From NCBI GenBank assembly GCA_015062005.1, contig SUVL01000007.1:28555-92554 (forward strand): 64,000 nt of DNA, given 5' to 3'. A program made the translations under genes and the position numbers. Below are positions 14,683 through 22,946 of this stretch, one piece after another (position 1 is the first letter of the stretch; the number at the start of each line of letters is the position of its first letter). The stretch comes from Akkermansiaceae bacterium. Lineage in GTDB: Bacteria; Verrucomicrobiota; Verrucomicrobiia; Verrucomicrobiales; Akkermansiaceae. The notes below the pieces were generated by a model, which did no database searches, was not told where the DNA came from, and saw only the letters and a program-made list of their open reading frames with translations.

Positions 14683-16323
14683 ATGGCCCTGCCTGCACAG
14701 ACTAAATACATCGTGGGCAATGAGGCCTGCGAACGTTTCAGCTTCTATGGTATGCGGAGCATCCTCGTCGCGTATATGACGGGGATGCTTCTCATGTCTA
14801 AGAACGAAGCCACGGAAGTGGTACACCTCTTCATTGCCTGCACCTACCTGCTACCGCTGCTGGGAGCCTGGCTGGCAGACCGCTTCCTGGGGCGCTACCG
14901 CACCATCATTTCCATCTCCCTGCTCTACTGCCTGGGCAATGCCGTGCTGGCCATGGCCGATTTTGCCGGCGACGAGGAAGCCCGCAAGTGGGTACTCTTC
15001 ACTGGTCTGGCCATCATCGCCATTGGCGCTGGTGGCATTAAGCCTTGTGTATCTGCATTTGTGGGCGACCAGGTACCGGCTGAAGAAAAGAACGGCCCCA
15101 CCATGACCCGCCTGTATGCCGCCTTCTACTGGTCCATCAATCTGGGATCCTTCTTCTCCTTCCTTGTCATCCCGTGGGTACGCCAGAACTGGGGCTACAG
15201 CTGGGCCTTCGGAATTCCCGGCATCTTCATGGCACTGGCCACGCTCATTTTCTGGCTGGGCCGCAAGAAATACAACCACGTACCGCCCACCCAGCCGGAG
15301 TTCCTTAAAGCGCTGTTCTCCCGCATATTCCAGGGTGCCGGACGGGCCTGCGAGCGCTTCGGTGGCGAAGCCGTGGCCCGCGCCTCCAGCACAGCCATCG
15401 GCATTGCAGCCTTCATCGTCATTGCCCCCATCGTGGTGCTGCTGGGCAAATGGGCCCACGGAGGAGCCGCCCAACTGGCAACTCTGAGCGGAGCCGGCGA
15501 AACTGCTGCTGCGCTCTGCGGGCTGGTTGCGCTGCTGCTCTACATAGCCGCCCTGCTCCTGGCAGGGCTGAAACTGGCAGCCTCCACCGGCATGAATGGT
15601 TTCCTCGGCGTGGCTGGCAGCATGATTTTCAACACGAAGGAAGAAACCGCCGCCCGCTTCAGCGAAAGCGAGCAGCGCGGCGTGCGCAACCTGGTGCGCG
15701 TGCTCATCGTCTTCCTCATGATTATCCCCTTCTGGAGCCTCTATGACCAGACAGCCTCCACCTGGGTGCTCCAGGGCAAGCAGATGCAGAGCATCGACCT
15801 GAGCTGGGGCAGCATCAAGTTCTGCTTCGGGGCTGAAGAAATGCAGAGTTTCAACCCTCTGCTCATCATGATTTTTGTTCCTTTAGTCACCTTGTTTATA
15901 TACCCCTACATAGGCCGCTGGGGAGCACCGCTCAAGCGCATGGGCATGGGCATTCTGCTGGCCGGCATTGCATATGGAGCCGTTGCAGCGCTCCAGCAGC
16001 GCATCGATACAGGAGCCCAGTTAAGCATTCTCTGGCAGTGCATTCCGTATTTCCTGCTCACACTGTCCGAGATTCTGGTAAGCACCACCGGTCTGGAGTA
16101 TGCTTACACCGCCGCAGGCAAGAATCTGAAGAGCATTGTATCCAGCTTCTGGCTGCTCACCAGTACGCTGGGCAACCTGCTTGTAGTCTTCCTCACCGGG
16201 CTTGTGGACGATCCGGCCAGCGTGCAGGCATTCATTCTCTATGGCTGCATGTCCATCTGCGTGGGCGCTCTCTTCCTCTTCGTGACATCCCGTCCCCGTT
16301 TCGCGGCGGAAGAAGAGAATTAA
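14683..16323 (+). CDS. POT/PTR2 family proton-coupled peptide transporter
   Basis: The 546-residue membrane protein carries POT family signatures: NEACERFSFYGMRSILVAYM in span 1, GAWLADRFLGRYRTI after span 2, and FYWSINLGSFFSF. It imports di- and tripeptides with protons. The length is above the minimal ~480-residue core; an additional pair of hydrophobic segments lies in the middle, as in bacterial DtpT-like members. It follows the PpiD-like gene closely. The substrate range cannot be set from sequence. Confidence 0.92.
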   Translation: MALPAQTKYIVGNEACERFSFYGMRSILVAYMTGMLLMSKNEATEVVHLFIACTYLLPLLGAWLADRFLGRYRTIISISLLYCLGNAVLAMADFAGDEEARKWVLFTGLAIIAIGAGGIKPCVSAFVGDQVPAEEKNGPTMTRLYAAFYWSINLGSFFSFLVIPWVRQNWGYSWAFGIPGIFMALATLIFWLGRKKYNHVPPTQPEFLKALFSRIFQGAGRACERFGGEAVARASSTAIGIAAFIVIAPIVVLLGKWAHGGAAQLATLSGAGETAAALCGLVALLLYIAALLLAGLKLAASTGMNGFLGVAGSMIFNTKEETAARFSESEQRGVRNLVRVLIVFLMIIPFWSLYDQTASTWVLQGKQMQSIDLSWGSIKFCFGAEEMQSFNPLLIMIFVPLVTLFIYPYIGRWGAPLKRMGMGILLAGIAYGAVAALQQRIDTGAQLSILWQCIPYFLLTLSEILVSTTGLEYAYTAAGKNLKSIVSSFWLLTSTLGNLLVVFLTGLVDDPASVQAFILYGCMSICVGALFLFVTSRPRFAAEEEN

Positions 16324-16383
16324 CCCCGGGCACTCCGCAAACGGACCATCACATTTCCGTATAGTGACACCCGCCGCAAGACG

Positions 16384-17079
16384 ATGGAAAGCACGGAAGG
16401 AATCGTACGCTGGTCGGCCTCACATTGGGGGGCAGTCATTGTGACCCTGGCGGTGACGTTTGCCATTATCGGGGGTGCCGTGCGGAAACCACTGGACGTG
16501 CGGCAGAAAGTCTGCCGCGCACTGGCCGTGGTAGTCGGGCTCATCTACCTGGCCGATAGCGGATACATCCTCATCACCCAGCACCACGGGAGCTGGGAGC
16601 AGAACCTGCCCATCCACTATTGCAGCATGATGCTCCTGGTGGCGGTGTATGCCCTGTGGACCCGCAACCGCACGGCATGCTGGGTGCTGTACTTCGGAGC
16701 CCTTACAGCCTGTCTTCAAGGCCTGATAACGCCGGCGCTGGAACGGGATTTTCCCACGCAGCGCTACTTCCTGTTCTTCTGTGTGCATGGGATCCTGATG
16801 CCGGCAGCCCTGGCCGTGCCCCTGCTGCTGGGGATGAAGGCACGAATCAAGGATGCCTTCAAGAGCCTGCTGCTGATGGATGCCTACCTGCTGTGCATCC
16901 ACCCGCTGAACCTGCTGCTGGGAACCAATTACGGTTTCACCACCGAAAGCCCCGTGCCCGGGTGCATCCTGGACTATCTGGGGCCGGCGCCACAGTACTA
17001 CCTGTTATTGCAGATTCCCGCCTTCCTGGTATTCAGCCTCATGTCGCTACCGGTCAGGGAGCGGAAAGGAGCAGCTTAA
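16384..17079 (+). CDS. YwaF/TIGR02206-family integral membrane protein
   Basis: The 231-residue protein has about seven membrane spans and the family hallmarks LPIHYCSMMLLVAVYALWT and the loop FGALTACLQGLITPAL, plus HGILMPAALA. YwaF-like proteins have no established function. It follows the POT gene by 60 bp, where a weak -10 (TATAGT) suggests its own promoter. Its TAA stop overlaps the stop of the convergent ankyrin gene by sharing TTAA. Confidence 0.75.
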   Translation: MESTEGIVRWSASHWGAVIVTLAVTFAIIGGAVRKPLDVRQKVCRALAVVVGLIYLADSGYILITQHHGSWEQNLPIHYCSMMLLVAVYALWTRNRTACWVLYFGALTACLQGLITPALERDFPTQRYFLFFCVHGILMPAALAVPLLLGMKARIKDAFKSLLLMDAYLLCIHPLNLLLGTNYGFTTESPVPGCILDYLGPAPQYYLLLQIPAFLVFSLMSLPVRERKGAA

Positions 17080-17663
17080 GCCCCAAGAAGCTTGAGAATC
17101 ACATCCCGGACCAGAGGGTCCTGCACGCGGCGTGCGTAAGCCGCGGCGTTGTTGCCCTGGTCATCTACCAGCGCGGTATCAGCCCCGGCTGTGAGCAGCT
17201 GCTGCACCAGGGCATCGGCCCCGGCACCCGCAGCCACCATCAGCGGAGTGACGCCCCTCTTGTTGCGGGCATTGACCGAAGCGCCACTCTCCAGCAGGAG
17301 GGAGCAGACCTCCGGATTCAGACCAATGGCAGCAAAATGCAAAGGAGTGTCGCCCGCGGCATTGGTCGCATTCACCTGGGCACTGTGCATCAGAAGCACG
17401 CGCAGCACCTCCAGGTGCCCCTCGGCCGCAGCTGTCATGAGGGCGGAAGTTCCATCCTCATCCACCGCTTCCACGCAGGCACCCTGCTCCACCATGCGCT
17501 GCACGGCCAGAGCATCGCCCACACGCGCCCACTGCGCCAGTTTGGCCGTTTGTTCAGGGGCCAGTTCGGCCTGTGTGGGCAGATACGGAGCCAGAAAAAC
17601 AGCAGTCAGCACACAGGCTGAGGCAAACAGGCCGCCCACAATCGGTATGTAGCGCATCTGCAT
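17076..17663 (-). CDS. Membrane-anchored or exported ankyrin-repeat protein
   Basis: The 195-residue protein has an N-terminal hydrophobic segment (IPIVGGLFASACVLTAVFLAPYL) and about four ankyrin repeats: DEDGTSALMTAAAEGHLEVLRVLL, NAAGDTPLHFAAIG, NKRGVTPLMVAAGAGADALVQQLL and DQGNNAAAYARR. Ankyrin repeats mediate protein contacts, so a scaffold or inhibitor role outside the cytoplasm is possible. It is transcribed in the same direction as argD, which ends 15 bp upstream... that is, argD lies directly before it in the next unit. A decayed relative lies at 62.5 kb. Confidence 0.85.
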   Translation of the reverse strand: MQMRYIPIVGGLFASACVLTAVFLAPYLPTQAELAPEQTAKLAQWARVGDALAVQRMVEQGACVEAVDEDGTSALMTAAAEGHLEVLRVLLMHSAQVNATNAAGDTPLHFAAIGLNPEVCSLLLESGASVNARNKRGVTPLMVAAGAGADALVQQLLTAGADTALVDDQGNNAAAYARRVQDPLVRDVILKLLGA

Positions 17664-17678
17664 AAGCTGCGAAAAAAA

Positions 17679-18917
17679 TCAAGCAAGGGATTTCAGCACG
17701 GAATGGAGGATTTCGAGACCTTCAGCCAGTGTTTCCTCCGGAACGTTCAGCGCAGGGATGAGACGCAGCGTATCCGGGCCGGCGGGGCATGCCAGCAGAC
17801 CAGCCTCACGGCAGAGGTTGTTCACATAACCGGCGGGAGTCTGCCCGGCCGGCACGGCAAACGAGTTCCTGCGCAGGCCCACACCGCGCAGCAGCCCCAG
17901 ACCGCGCACCGTTTCCACGCAAGGAAGATTCCAGCCCTCCACTGTTTCCTTGATAAGCTTGCCCAGACGCTCGGCGCGCTCAGGGAGCTGCTTATCCAGC
18001 ACCTCGGAAACAACGGCCAGGGATGTGGCGCAGGCAATAGGCGTGCCGCCAAAGGTGGAACCATGCGAGCCGGGGCTCATGATGGAGGAAAGCGGGGTAC
18101 CCTCGGCATCAATGGCGCGGTTATTCACCCAGAAGCAGCCCATGGGGAACCCACCGCCAATCCCCTTGGCGCAGGAAACAAGGTCGGGCTCCACCTCGGG
18201 GCAGATTGCCTTCCAGCCCATGGTGGTACCGCAGCGGCCCACGCCGCACTGCACCTCATCTATCATGAGCATCAGGTTGTGTTCCTTGCAAAGACTGGCC
18301 ACACCGCGCAGGAATTCCGGGGTGGCAGGATTCACGCCACCCTCACCCTGCACCGCTTCCAGCATAATGCCGCAGGTCACTGGCGAAATGGCGGCGCGCA
18401 ATGCCTCCAAATCGTTGAAATCTACATATTTGAATCCGGTCAGCAGCGGGTCAAACTCCACCTGCACCTTCTCCTGACCGGTTGCAGCAAGGGTACCGAG
18501 CGTGCGGCCATGAAAACTCTTGTTGAACGTAATCACCTCGTAGCGGGGCGAACCATCTGCCGCCGGGCACCGGTGACCGAAGCGGCGGGCGGTCTTAATC
18601 ATTCCCTCGTTGCCTTCAGCGCCGGAATTGCAGAAAAACACACGGCCGGGAATCCCGATGAGCTTCTCCACCACCAGCTCAGCCAGCTTTGCCTGGCCAG
18701 GGATACCGTAGAGGTTCGAGCAGTGCATCAGCGTGGCGGCCTGCTCCGTGAGAGCCTTGACTACCACCGGGTTACAGTGTCCCAGCGAACAGGTGGCAAT
18801 GCCGGCGCAGAAATCCACATAGCGTCGACCTTCCGTATCATACAGGTAAGAGCCCTCACCACGCGCTGCGTCAAAAGGCGCGCGCCCATACGTCGGCAAT
18901 ACATACTGGTCGTTCAT
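17679..18917 (-). CDS. argD: Acetylornithine aminotransferase
   Basis: The 412-residue class-III aminotransferase shows FCNSGAEGNEGMIKTAR, the PLP-binding DEVQCGVGRCG and the Schiff-base lysine in SCAKGIGGGFPMG. ArgD converts N-acetylglutamate semialdehyde to acetylornithine in arginine synthesis and often also acts in lysine synthesis. Ornithine or succinylornithine aminotransferases are close relatives, so the specificity is by best resemblance. No other arg gene is adjacent. Its promoter overlaps the end of ogt, with 9 nt between -10 and ATG. Confidence 0.88.
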   Translation of the reverse strand: MNDQYVLPTYGRAPFDAARGEGSYLYDTEGRRYVDFCAGIATCSLGHCNPVVVKALTEQAATLMHCSNLYGIPGQAKLAELVVEKLIGIPGRVFFCNSGAEGNEGMIKTARRFGHRCPAADGSPRYEVITFNKSFHGRTLGTLAATGQEKVQVEFDPLLTGFKYVDFNDLEALRAAISPVTCGIMLEAVQGEGGVNPATPEFLRGVASLCKEHNLMLMIDEVQCGVGRCGTTMGWKAICPEVEPDLVSCAKGIGGGFPMGCFWVNNRAIDAEGTPLSSIMSPGSHGSTFGGTPIACATSLAVVSEVLDKQLPERAERLGKLIKETVEGWNLPCVETVRGLGLLRGVGLRRNSFAVPAGQTPAGYVNNLCREAGLLACPAGPDTLRLIPALNVPEETLAEGLEILHSVLKSLA

Positions 18918-18926
18918 ATCAGCAGT

Positions 18927-18955
18927 AATCTACACCTATATAGTGGATTTGTCAA
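18927..18955 (-). promoter_or_regulatory. argD promoter inside the 3' end of ogt
   Basis: A perfect TTGACA (18950-18955), 17 bp, TAGATT (18927-18932), then 9 nt to the argD ATG. The -35 box lies within the last codons of ogt. Confidence 0.62.
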
Positions 18956-19391
18956 TGTTTTCCCGCTCCAGCAGCAACCGCTTGAGGGTGCTACCCGCGG
19001 CATAGCGGCCGACACCGCCGGAAACAGGCAGCACACGGTGGCAGGGAACAATGATGAGCAAAGGATTGCGAGCGAGGGCTGTTCCAACAGTCCGGGCAGC
19101 ACCCGGGCACCCCATCCTGCATGCCAGCGCACCATAGCTGAGGGTCTGACCGAGGGGAATCGACATGCATTGTTCCCATACCGTCAAGCGGAAAGAAGAC
19201 CCGTACATCCTGAGTTTCGGGCGAGGAAGCTCCACCCCCTGAAACCAGGCATCGAGCCAGCGGAAAGTCTCCCGGAACACCATTTCATCCCCCTGCACGA
19301 GCCCCGTACCGAACTGAAGGGAAACAAGGGCCTCACCATCACTTCGCAGTGTCAGAGGCCCCAGCGGTGAATCATACAGCGCGCAGTGCAT
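18936..19391 (-). CDS. ogt: Methylated-DNA-[protein]-cysteine S-methyltransferase
   Basis: Starting from ATG 19391 the 151-residue protein has the active-site motif IIVPCHRVLP with the methyl-accepting cysteine and the DNA-binding LSYGALACRMGCPGAARTVGTALARNPL. It repairs O6-methylguanine by suicidal methyl transfer. The start overlaps the stop of the upstream TIGR03790 gene (TGATG), indicating coupling. A GTG one codon earlier is possible. The canonical PCHR motif is intact. Confidence 0.92.
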   Translation of the reverse strand: MHCALYDSPLGPLTLRSDGEALVSLQFGTGLVQGDEMVFRETFRWLDAWFQGVELPRPKLRMYGSSFRLTVWEQCMSIPLGQTLSYGALACRMGCPGAARTVGTALARNPLLIIVPCHRVLPVSGGVGRYAAGSTLKRLLLERENIDKSTI

Positions 19392-20914
19392 CACTTCTTC
19401 TGCGGTTGGGACTGAGGCTTGGGAGCCGGGCGCAGTTCGGGCATGAAGGTTTCAGCCGTCTTCTGCACCGCAGGGCGGAAGGGAGAACGAGGTGTTTCCT
19501 CCAGAAGGCGCTGCATCAGCTGGCGCCCGTAGCGCTCATCCTTATCCACGAAAGCAAGCGTGGCCTGCAGCAAGGCTGGACGCACGCGGTTGCGCTCACT
19601 CTGAGCACGGCGCGCCACCTGCCCGAAGCACTCGGCTGCTTCATCCAGTTCCCCGAGCCCGGCCAGGTGCCAGGCGAGCATCTCCATCAACCGCGGGCCC
19701 TGAGGAGCCGCAAGCTGGCGATGAACAGAATCCACCATACCTTTGCGGTTCCCGCCCGTCTGTAGTATCAGTTGCCGCCACTGGACAAAGAGATTTCCGG
19801 CATCTCCGCCGTTCCGGCTGAGCACCTCATACGGCCGGTAGAGGGGGTCCCCCAGCACCACCCCCTGCCAGGAAAGCCAGGGGGTTGCCATCAGCGCCGC
19901 CTCCGCCACGGTATAACCTTTCAGCAGGCGGTCGTAAAAAATATCAAAGCGAAGGCAGCCGCCCAGCGTGGGTTCATACACATTGCCAGCCGTCACCGCA
20001 GCGCCGCGCTGCAACAGGGCACCCACCCAGGAATCGGGGGATTTCACGGAAGTGCCGCTGTAGGAATGCAGGTGTACTGCCACCGCTCCGGGAGCAAAGT
20101 GAAAATCGGCATGCGTCTTAGGATTGAACGGTCCGTTGGCCGGGTGTGCATACCAGCCGAAATACACGGCCGTATCCTGCATCAGGGGGAAGGTCGGAGC
20201 CAGCGTAGCCTTGCTTTCCTCGTGGAAAAGTGGTTGTCCCTTTTCTTTTGCAGCACGAGCAATCGTGGTAAACCAGGCATCGCCCTGGGGATAAGGCCCC
20301 CCCTGATCCACCACGGTCCAGCCCCACAGGCCGCGCCGCTCCACTTCAGCCGGGAACTGAATCATGCGGCGGATGGTCTTATTATCCGGCGCGTCGATGC
20401 GAGTAACGGCCAGCACCGGGGGCTTGGCATCCTCCAGCCGGGCATCTTTCTCAAAAAAAGGGTTATTCAAGGGGCCATTTGCCGGATAATTGGCACCCAG
20501 CAGCATCAATTCCGAATCAACCGAGGCACAATTCTGAAAATGGAATCCGGGCTTCTTCCCCGGTTCCTTCTCTTCGCGCACACGCAGGGGAATATCCGGC
20601 ATGAGCACCATGGCCGCCACGGGTTTAAATCCCTGCTGAGGCGTCACGGGCAGGCGCCAGCTGTTCTGCCGGGCATGCAGCAGCAGCGGATAGCGCACCT
20701 TGGTATCAAATTCCTGGCGGGTAATATCCTGCCCCTTGGGCAGGCCCCGAAGCCCCACACACTGCTTGACGGAAATCGCACGTTTGGCACAGTAGGCGCG
20801 GGCGCACTGCTCGCTGCGTTCGGACTCCGAGTTGAACACCACCACCACCTGGGCAGGAGTGAGCCCCCAAGCAGACATACAGCCCAGCACTACCACCAGC
20901 AACGCCCGGAACAT
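19391..20914 (-). CDS. TIGR03790-family exported protein
   Basis: The 507-residue protein starts with a signal peptide (MFRALLVVVLGCMSAWGLTPAQ) and matches the TIGR03790 layout: VVVVFNSESERSEQCARAYC, AMVLMPDIPLRV, ASVDSELMLLG, the AVYFGWYAHPANGPF block, and VHLHSYSGTSVKSP and VLGDPLYRPY later on. The function of the family is unknown; it is frequent in Verrucomicrobiota, Planctomycetes and Acidobacteria. The end is Gln/Lys/Pro-rich. It sits between ffh (9 bp upstream) and ogt (overlapping), so ffh, this gene and ogt probably form one transcript. Confidence 0.82.
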   Translation of the reverse strand: MFRALLVVVLGCMSAWGLTPAQVVVVFNSESERSEQCARAYCAKRAISVKQCVGLRGLPKGQDITRQEFDTKVRYPLLLHARQNSWRLPVTPQQGFKPVAAMVLMPDIPLRVREEKEPGKKPGFHFQNCASVDSELMLLGANYPANGPLNNPFFEKDARLEDAKPPVLAVTRIDAPDNKTIRRMIQFPAEVERRGLWGWTVVDQGGPYPQGDAWFTTIARAAKEKGQPLFHEESKATLAPTFPLMQDTAVYFGWYAHPANGPFNPKTHADFHFAPGAVAVHLHSYSGTSVKSPDSWVGALLQRGAAVTAGNVYEPTLGGCLRFDIFYDRLLKGYTVAEAALMATPWLSWQGVVLGDPLYRPYEVLSRNGGDAGNLFVQWRQLILQTGGNRKGMVDSVHRQLAAPQGPRLMEMLAWHLAGLGELDEAAECFGQVARRAQSERNRVRPALLQATLAFVDKDERYGRQLMQRLLEETPRSPFRPAVQKTAETFMPELRPAPKPQSQPQKK

Positions 20915-20923
20915 AACACCAGG

Positions 20924-22468
20924 TCAACGTCTGCGGAACAGACCGTTAAAAGCATTCATGCCCTTGGGAGCCTTCGGCTTGCCGCCACCGCCCATCAAGG
21001 CAGAGAGGTCGGGCATCTGGCTCATATCCGGCATACCGCCCTGCCCCATCAGGGCGCTCATATCGGGCATACCCGCGCCACCCTGAGCATTCATCAGGGC
21101 GCTCATATCGGGCATACCCGCGCCGCCCTTGGCAGCACCGGCCGAACGCATGAGATTCTTCATCATGCCACCCATCTTGCCCTTGCCCCCCATCATTTCC
21201 TTCATTTCCTTGAAGTTCTTGATGAAGCGGTTCACCTCTATCTCCGACACACCGGAGCCCTTGGCAATGCGGCGGCGGCGGCTCGGGATGAGCAGCTTGT
21301 AGTTGAGACGCTCTACCGGGGTCATGGACAGCACAATGGCCTCCATGCGCTTCATGCGCTTCGGATCCATGGCGCCATCCGGCAGCTGCTTGCGAATCTT
21401 GCTGAAACCAGGGAGCAGCCCCAGCAGCCCCTCCAGCGGCCCGAGGCTCTGCATCATCTTCATCTGGCTCAGGAAATCATTGAAGTTGAACTCACCGCTC
21501 ATCATGCGGGTCATGGAGTTCAAGGCCGATTCCTGGTCAATCTTCTCAGCAGCCTTCTCCACCAGGCCCACGATATCGCCCATGCCCAGAATGCGGTCGG
21601 CCATGCGCTGCGGCACAAAGGGACCGAACATATCCAGCTTTTCACCCTCGCCCATGTACTTGATGGGCTTGCCGGTAATGGCGCGCATGGAAAGCGCAGC
21701 ACCGCCGCGGGCATCGCCATCGAGCTTAGTCAGGATGATACCGGTGAGGCCTACGGCCTGGTCGAAGGTCTGGGCCACGCGCACGGCCTGCTGACCAGTG
21801 GCGGCATCCGCCACCAGCAGAGCCTCCTGAGGCTGCAGGAACCTGGCCAGTTTCTTCAGCTCTGCCACCAGTTCCTCGTCCACCTCCTGGCGGCCGGCGG
21901 TATCAAAGATAATCACATCATGCTCCTGAGCAGCAGCCCACTTGAGGGCATCCTTCGCCACGCGGATGACATCTTTCTCCGAAGCGGAGGGGGTATACAC
22001 CGGCACCTCAATCTGGGCGGCCAGCGTGGCCAGCTGGTCAATAGCAGCGGGGCGAATCAGGTCACAGGCCACCAGCAGAGGCTTGTGGCCCTCCTTCAGC
22101 AGGCGGCGGGCAAGCTTGGCGCTCGTGGTGGTCTTACCGGCACCGTTCAGACCCACCACCAGCACACGGGCGGGGGCGGGTTCCAGCTGCAGCGGGGCGG
22201 CATCGCCACCCAGCAACTCCGCCAGCTGGTCGCGGAAAATCTTCACAATCTGCTCACCCGGCTTCACCGACTTGAGCACCTTTTCACCCATGGCCTCTTC
22301 CTTCACATGCGCAATAAACTCACGGGCAACGCTGTATTCCACATCGGCATCCAGCAGTGCCATACGCACATCGCGCAGCGCGTCCTTAATGTTGGACTCT
22401 GTTATCTTGCTCAGCCCCCGCATTTTGCGGAAGGCGTCATCGAGCTTATCGGAAAGAAGCGAAAACAT
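20924..22468 (-). CDS. ffh: Signal recognition particle protein Ffh (SRP54)
   Basis: The 514-residue GTPase has the N domain, the G domain (GLNGAGKTTTSAKLAR, FDTAGRQEVDEELV, TKLDGDARGGAALS) and a methionine-rich M domain (MTRMMSGEFNFNDFLSQM, IPSRRRRIAKGSG). It binds 4.5S RNA and signal peptides and targets ribosomes to the membrane via FtsY. The C-terminal ~64 residues carry three to four copies of GMPDMSALM separated by Gly/Gln, longer than the usual Ffh tail (~450 residues total). The promoter places -10 only 6 nt before the ATG. Confidence 0.96.
   Translation of the reverse strand: MFSLLSDKLDDAFRKMRGLSKITESNIKDALRDVRMALLDADVEYSVAREFIAHVKEEAMGEKVLKSVKPGEQIVKIFRDQLAELLGGDAAPLQLEPAPARVLVVGLNGAGKTTTSAKLARRLLKEGHKPLLVACDLIRPAAIDQLATLAAQIEVPVYTPSASEKDVIRVAKDALKWAAAQEHDVIIFDTAGRQEVDEELVAELKKLARFLQPQEALLVADAATGQQAVRVAQTFDQAVGLTGIILTKLDGDARGGAALSMRAITGKPIKYMGEGEKLDMFGPFVPQRMADRILGMGDIVGLVEKAAEKIDQESALNSMTRMMSGEFNFNDFLSQMKMMQSLGPLEGLLGLLPGFSKIRKQLPDGAMDPKRMKRMEAIVLSMTPVERLNYKLLIPSRRRRIAKGSGVSEIEVNRFIKNFKEMKEMMGGKGKMGGMMKNLMRSAGAAKGGAGMPDMSALMNAQGGAGMPDMSALMGQGGMPDMSQMPDLSALMGGGGKPKAPKGMNAFNGLFRRR
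20981..21118 (-). repeat. In-frame GMPDMSALM repeats in the Ffh tail
   Basis: Codons ~451-496 encode GMPDMSALM, GMPDMSALM, GMPDMSQ and MPDLSALM, and the DNA shows near-identical copies of the coding segment. Methionine-rich repeats next to the M domain may extend its flexible hydrophobic surface. Confidence 0.8.
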
Positions 22469-22474
22469 GCTTGC

Positions 22475-22503
22475 AAACTAGCAGAAAACGCCCACACTGT
22501 CAA
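22475..22503 (-). promoter_or_regulatory. ffh promoter, leaderless type
   Basis: TTGACA (22498-22503), 17 bp, TAGTTT (22475-22480), 6 nt before the ffh ATG. Confidence 0.6.
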
Positions 22504-22526
22504 GCAACCACGCCGTCAGCAAATGG

Positions 22527-22934
22527 TCATTTGAGCAGTTTTGCCACATGCGGCAGTGCATCCACATCGGCCGGCAACCAATCAACGCTGTGCAGGGAGG
22601 CAGAATCCAACCAGCGGGCATCGGTATGTTCACGCAGCTGCAGGGTGCCACTGAGCACATGCGCCACAAAGCAACGCATGCTCAGATGAAAGGGCGGGTA
22701 GTCCCACTCCACCGTGTGCAACAACTCTCCAGGGGCAATGAGCACCCCCAGTTCCTCGCGGATTTCGCGCACGATGGCGGCCTGTGGCGTTTCGCCGGGT
22801 TCAATCTTGCCACCGGGGAATTCCCATCCCCCGCCGTGCTTGTGCTCCGGGCATTTCACTGCCAGCACCCGGCCGGCAGCGTCCACTATAATGGCCGCCA
22901 CCACATCAACGATTCTGGGAGGGTTCGTGCTCAC
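22527..22934 (-). CDS. mutT: MutT-like NUDIX hydrolase (8-oxo-dGTP diphosphatase)
   Basis: The 135-residue protein contains a full NUDIX box, GGKIEPGETPQAAIVREI followed by REELGV, and the upstream HGGGWEFPGGK typical of MutT. It probably sanitises oxidised nucleotides, though other NUDIX substrates are possible. It begins 12 bp after ftsK ends and is likely cotranscribed with it. Confidence 0.88.
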   Translation of the reverse strand: MSTNPPRIVDVVAAIIVDAAGRVLAVKCPEHKHGGGWEFPGGKIEPGETPQAAIVREIREELGVLIAPGELLHTVEWDYPPFHLSMRCFVAHVLSGTLQLREHTDARWLDSASLHSVDWLPADVDALPHVAKLLK

Positions 22935-22946
22935 CGGAATCCATTA

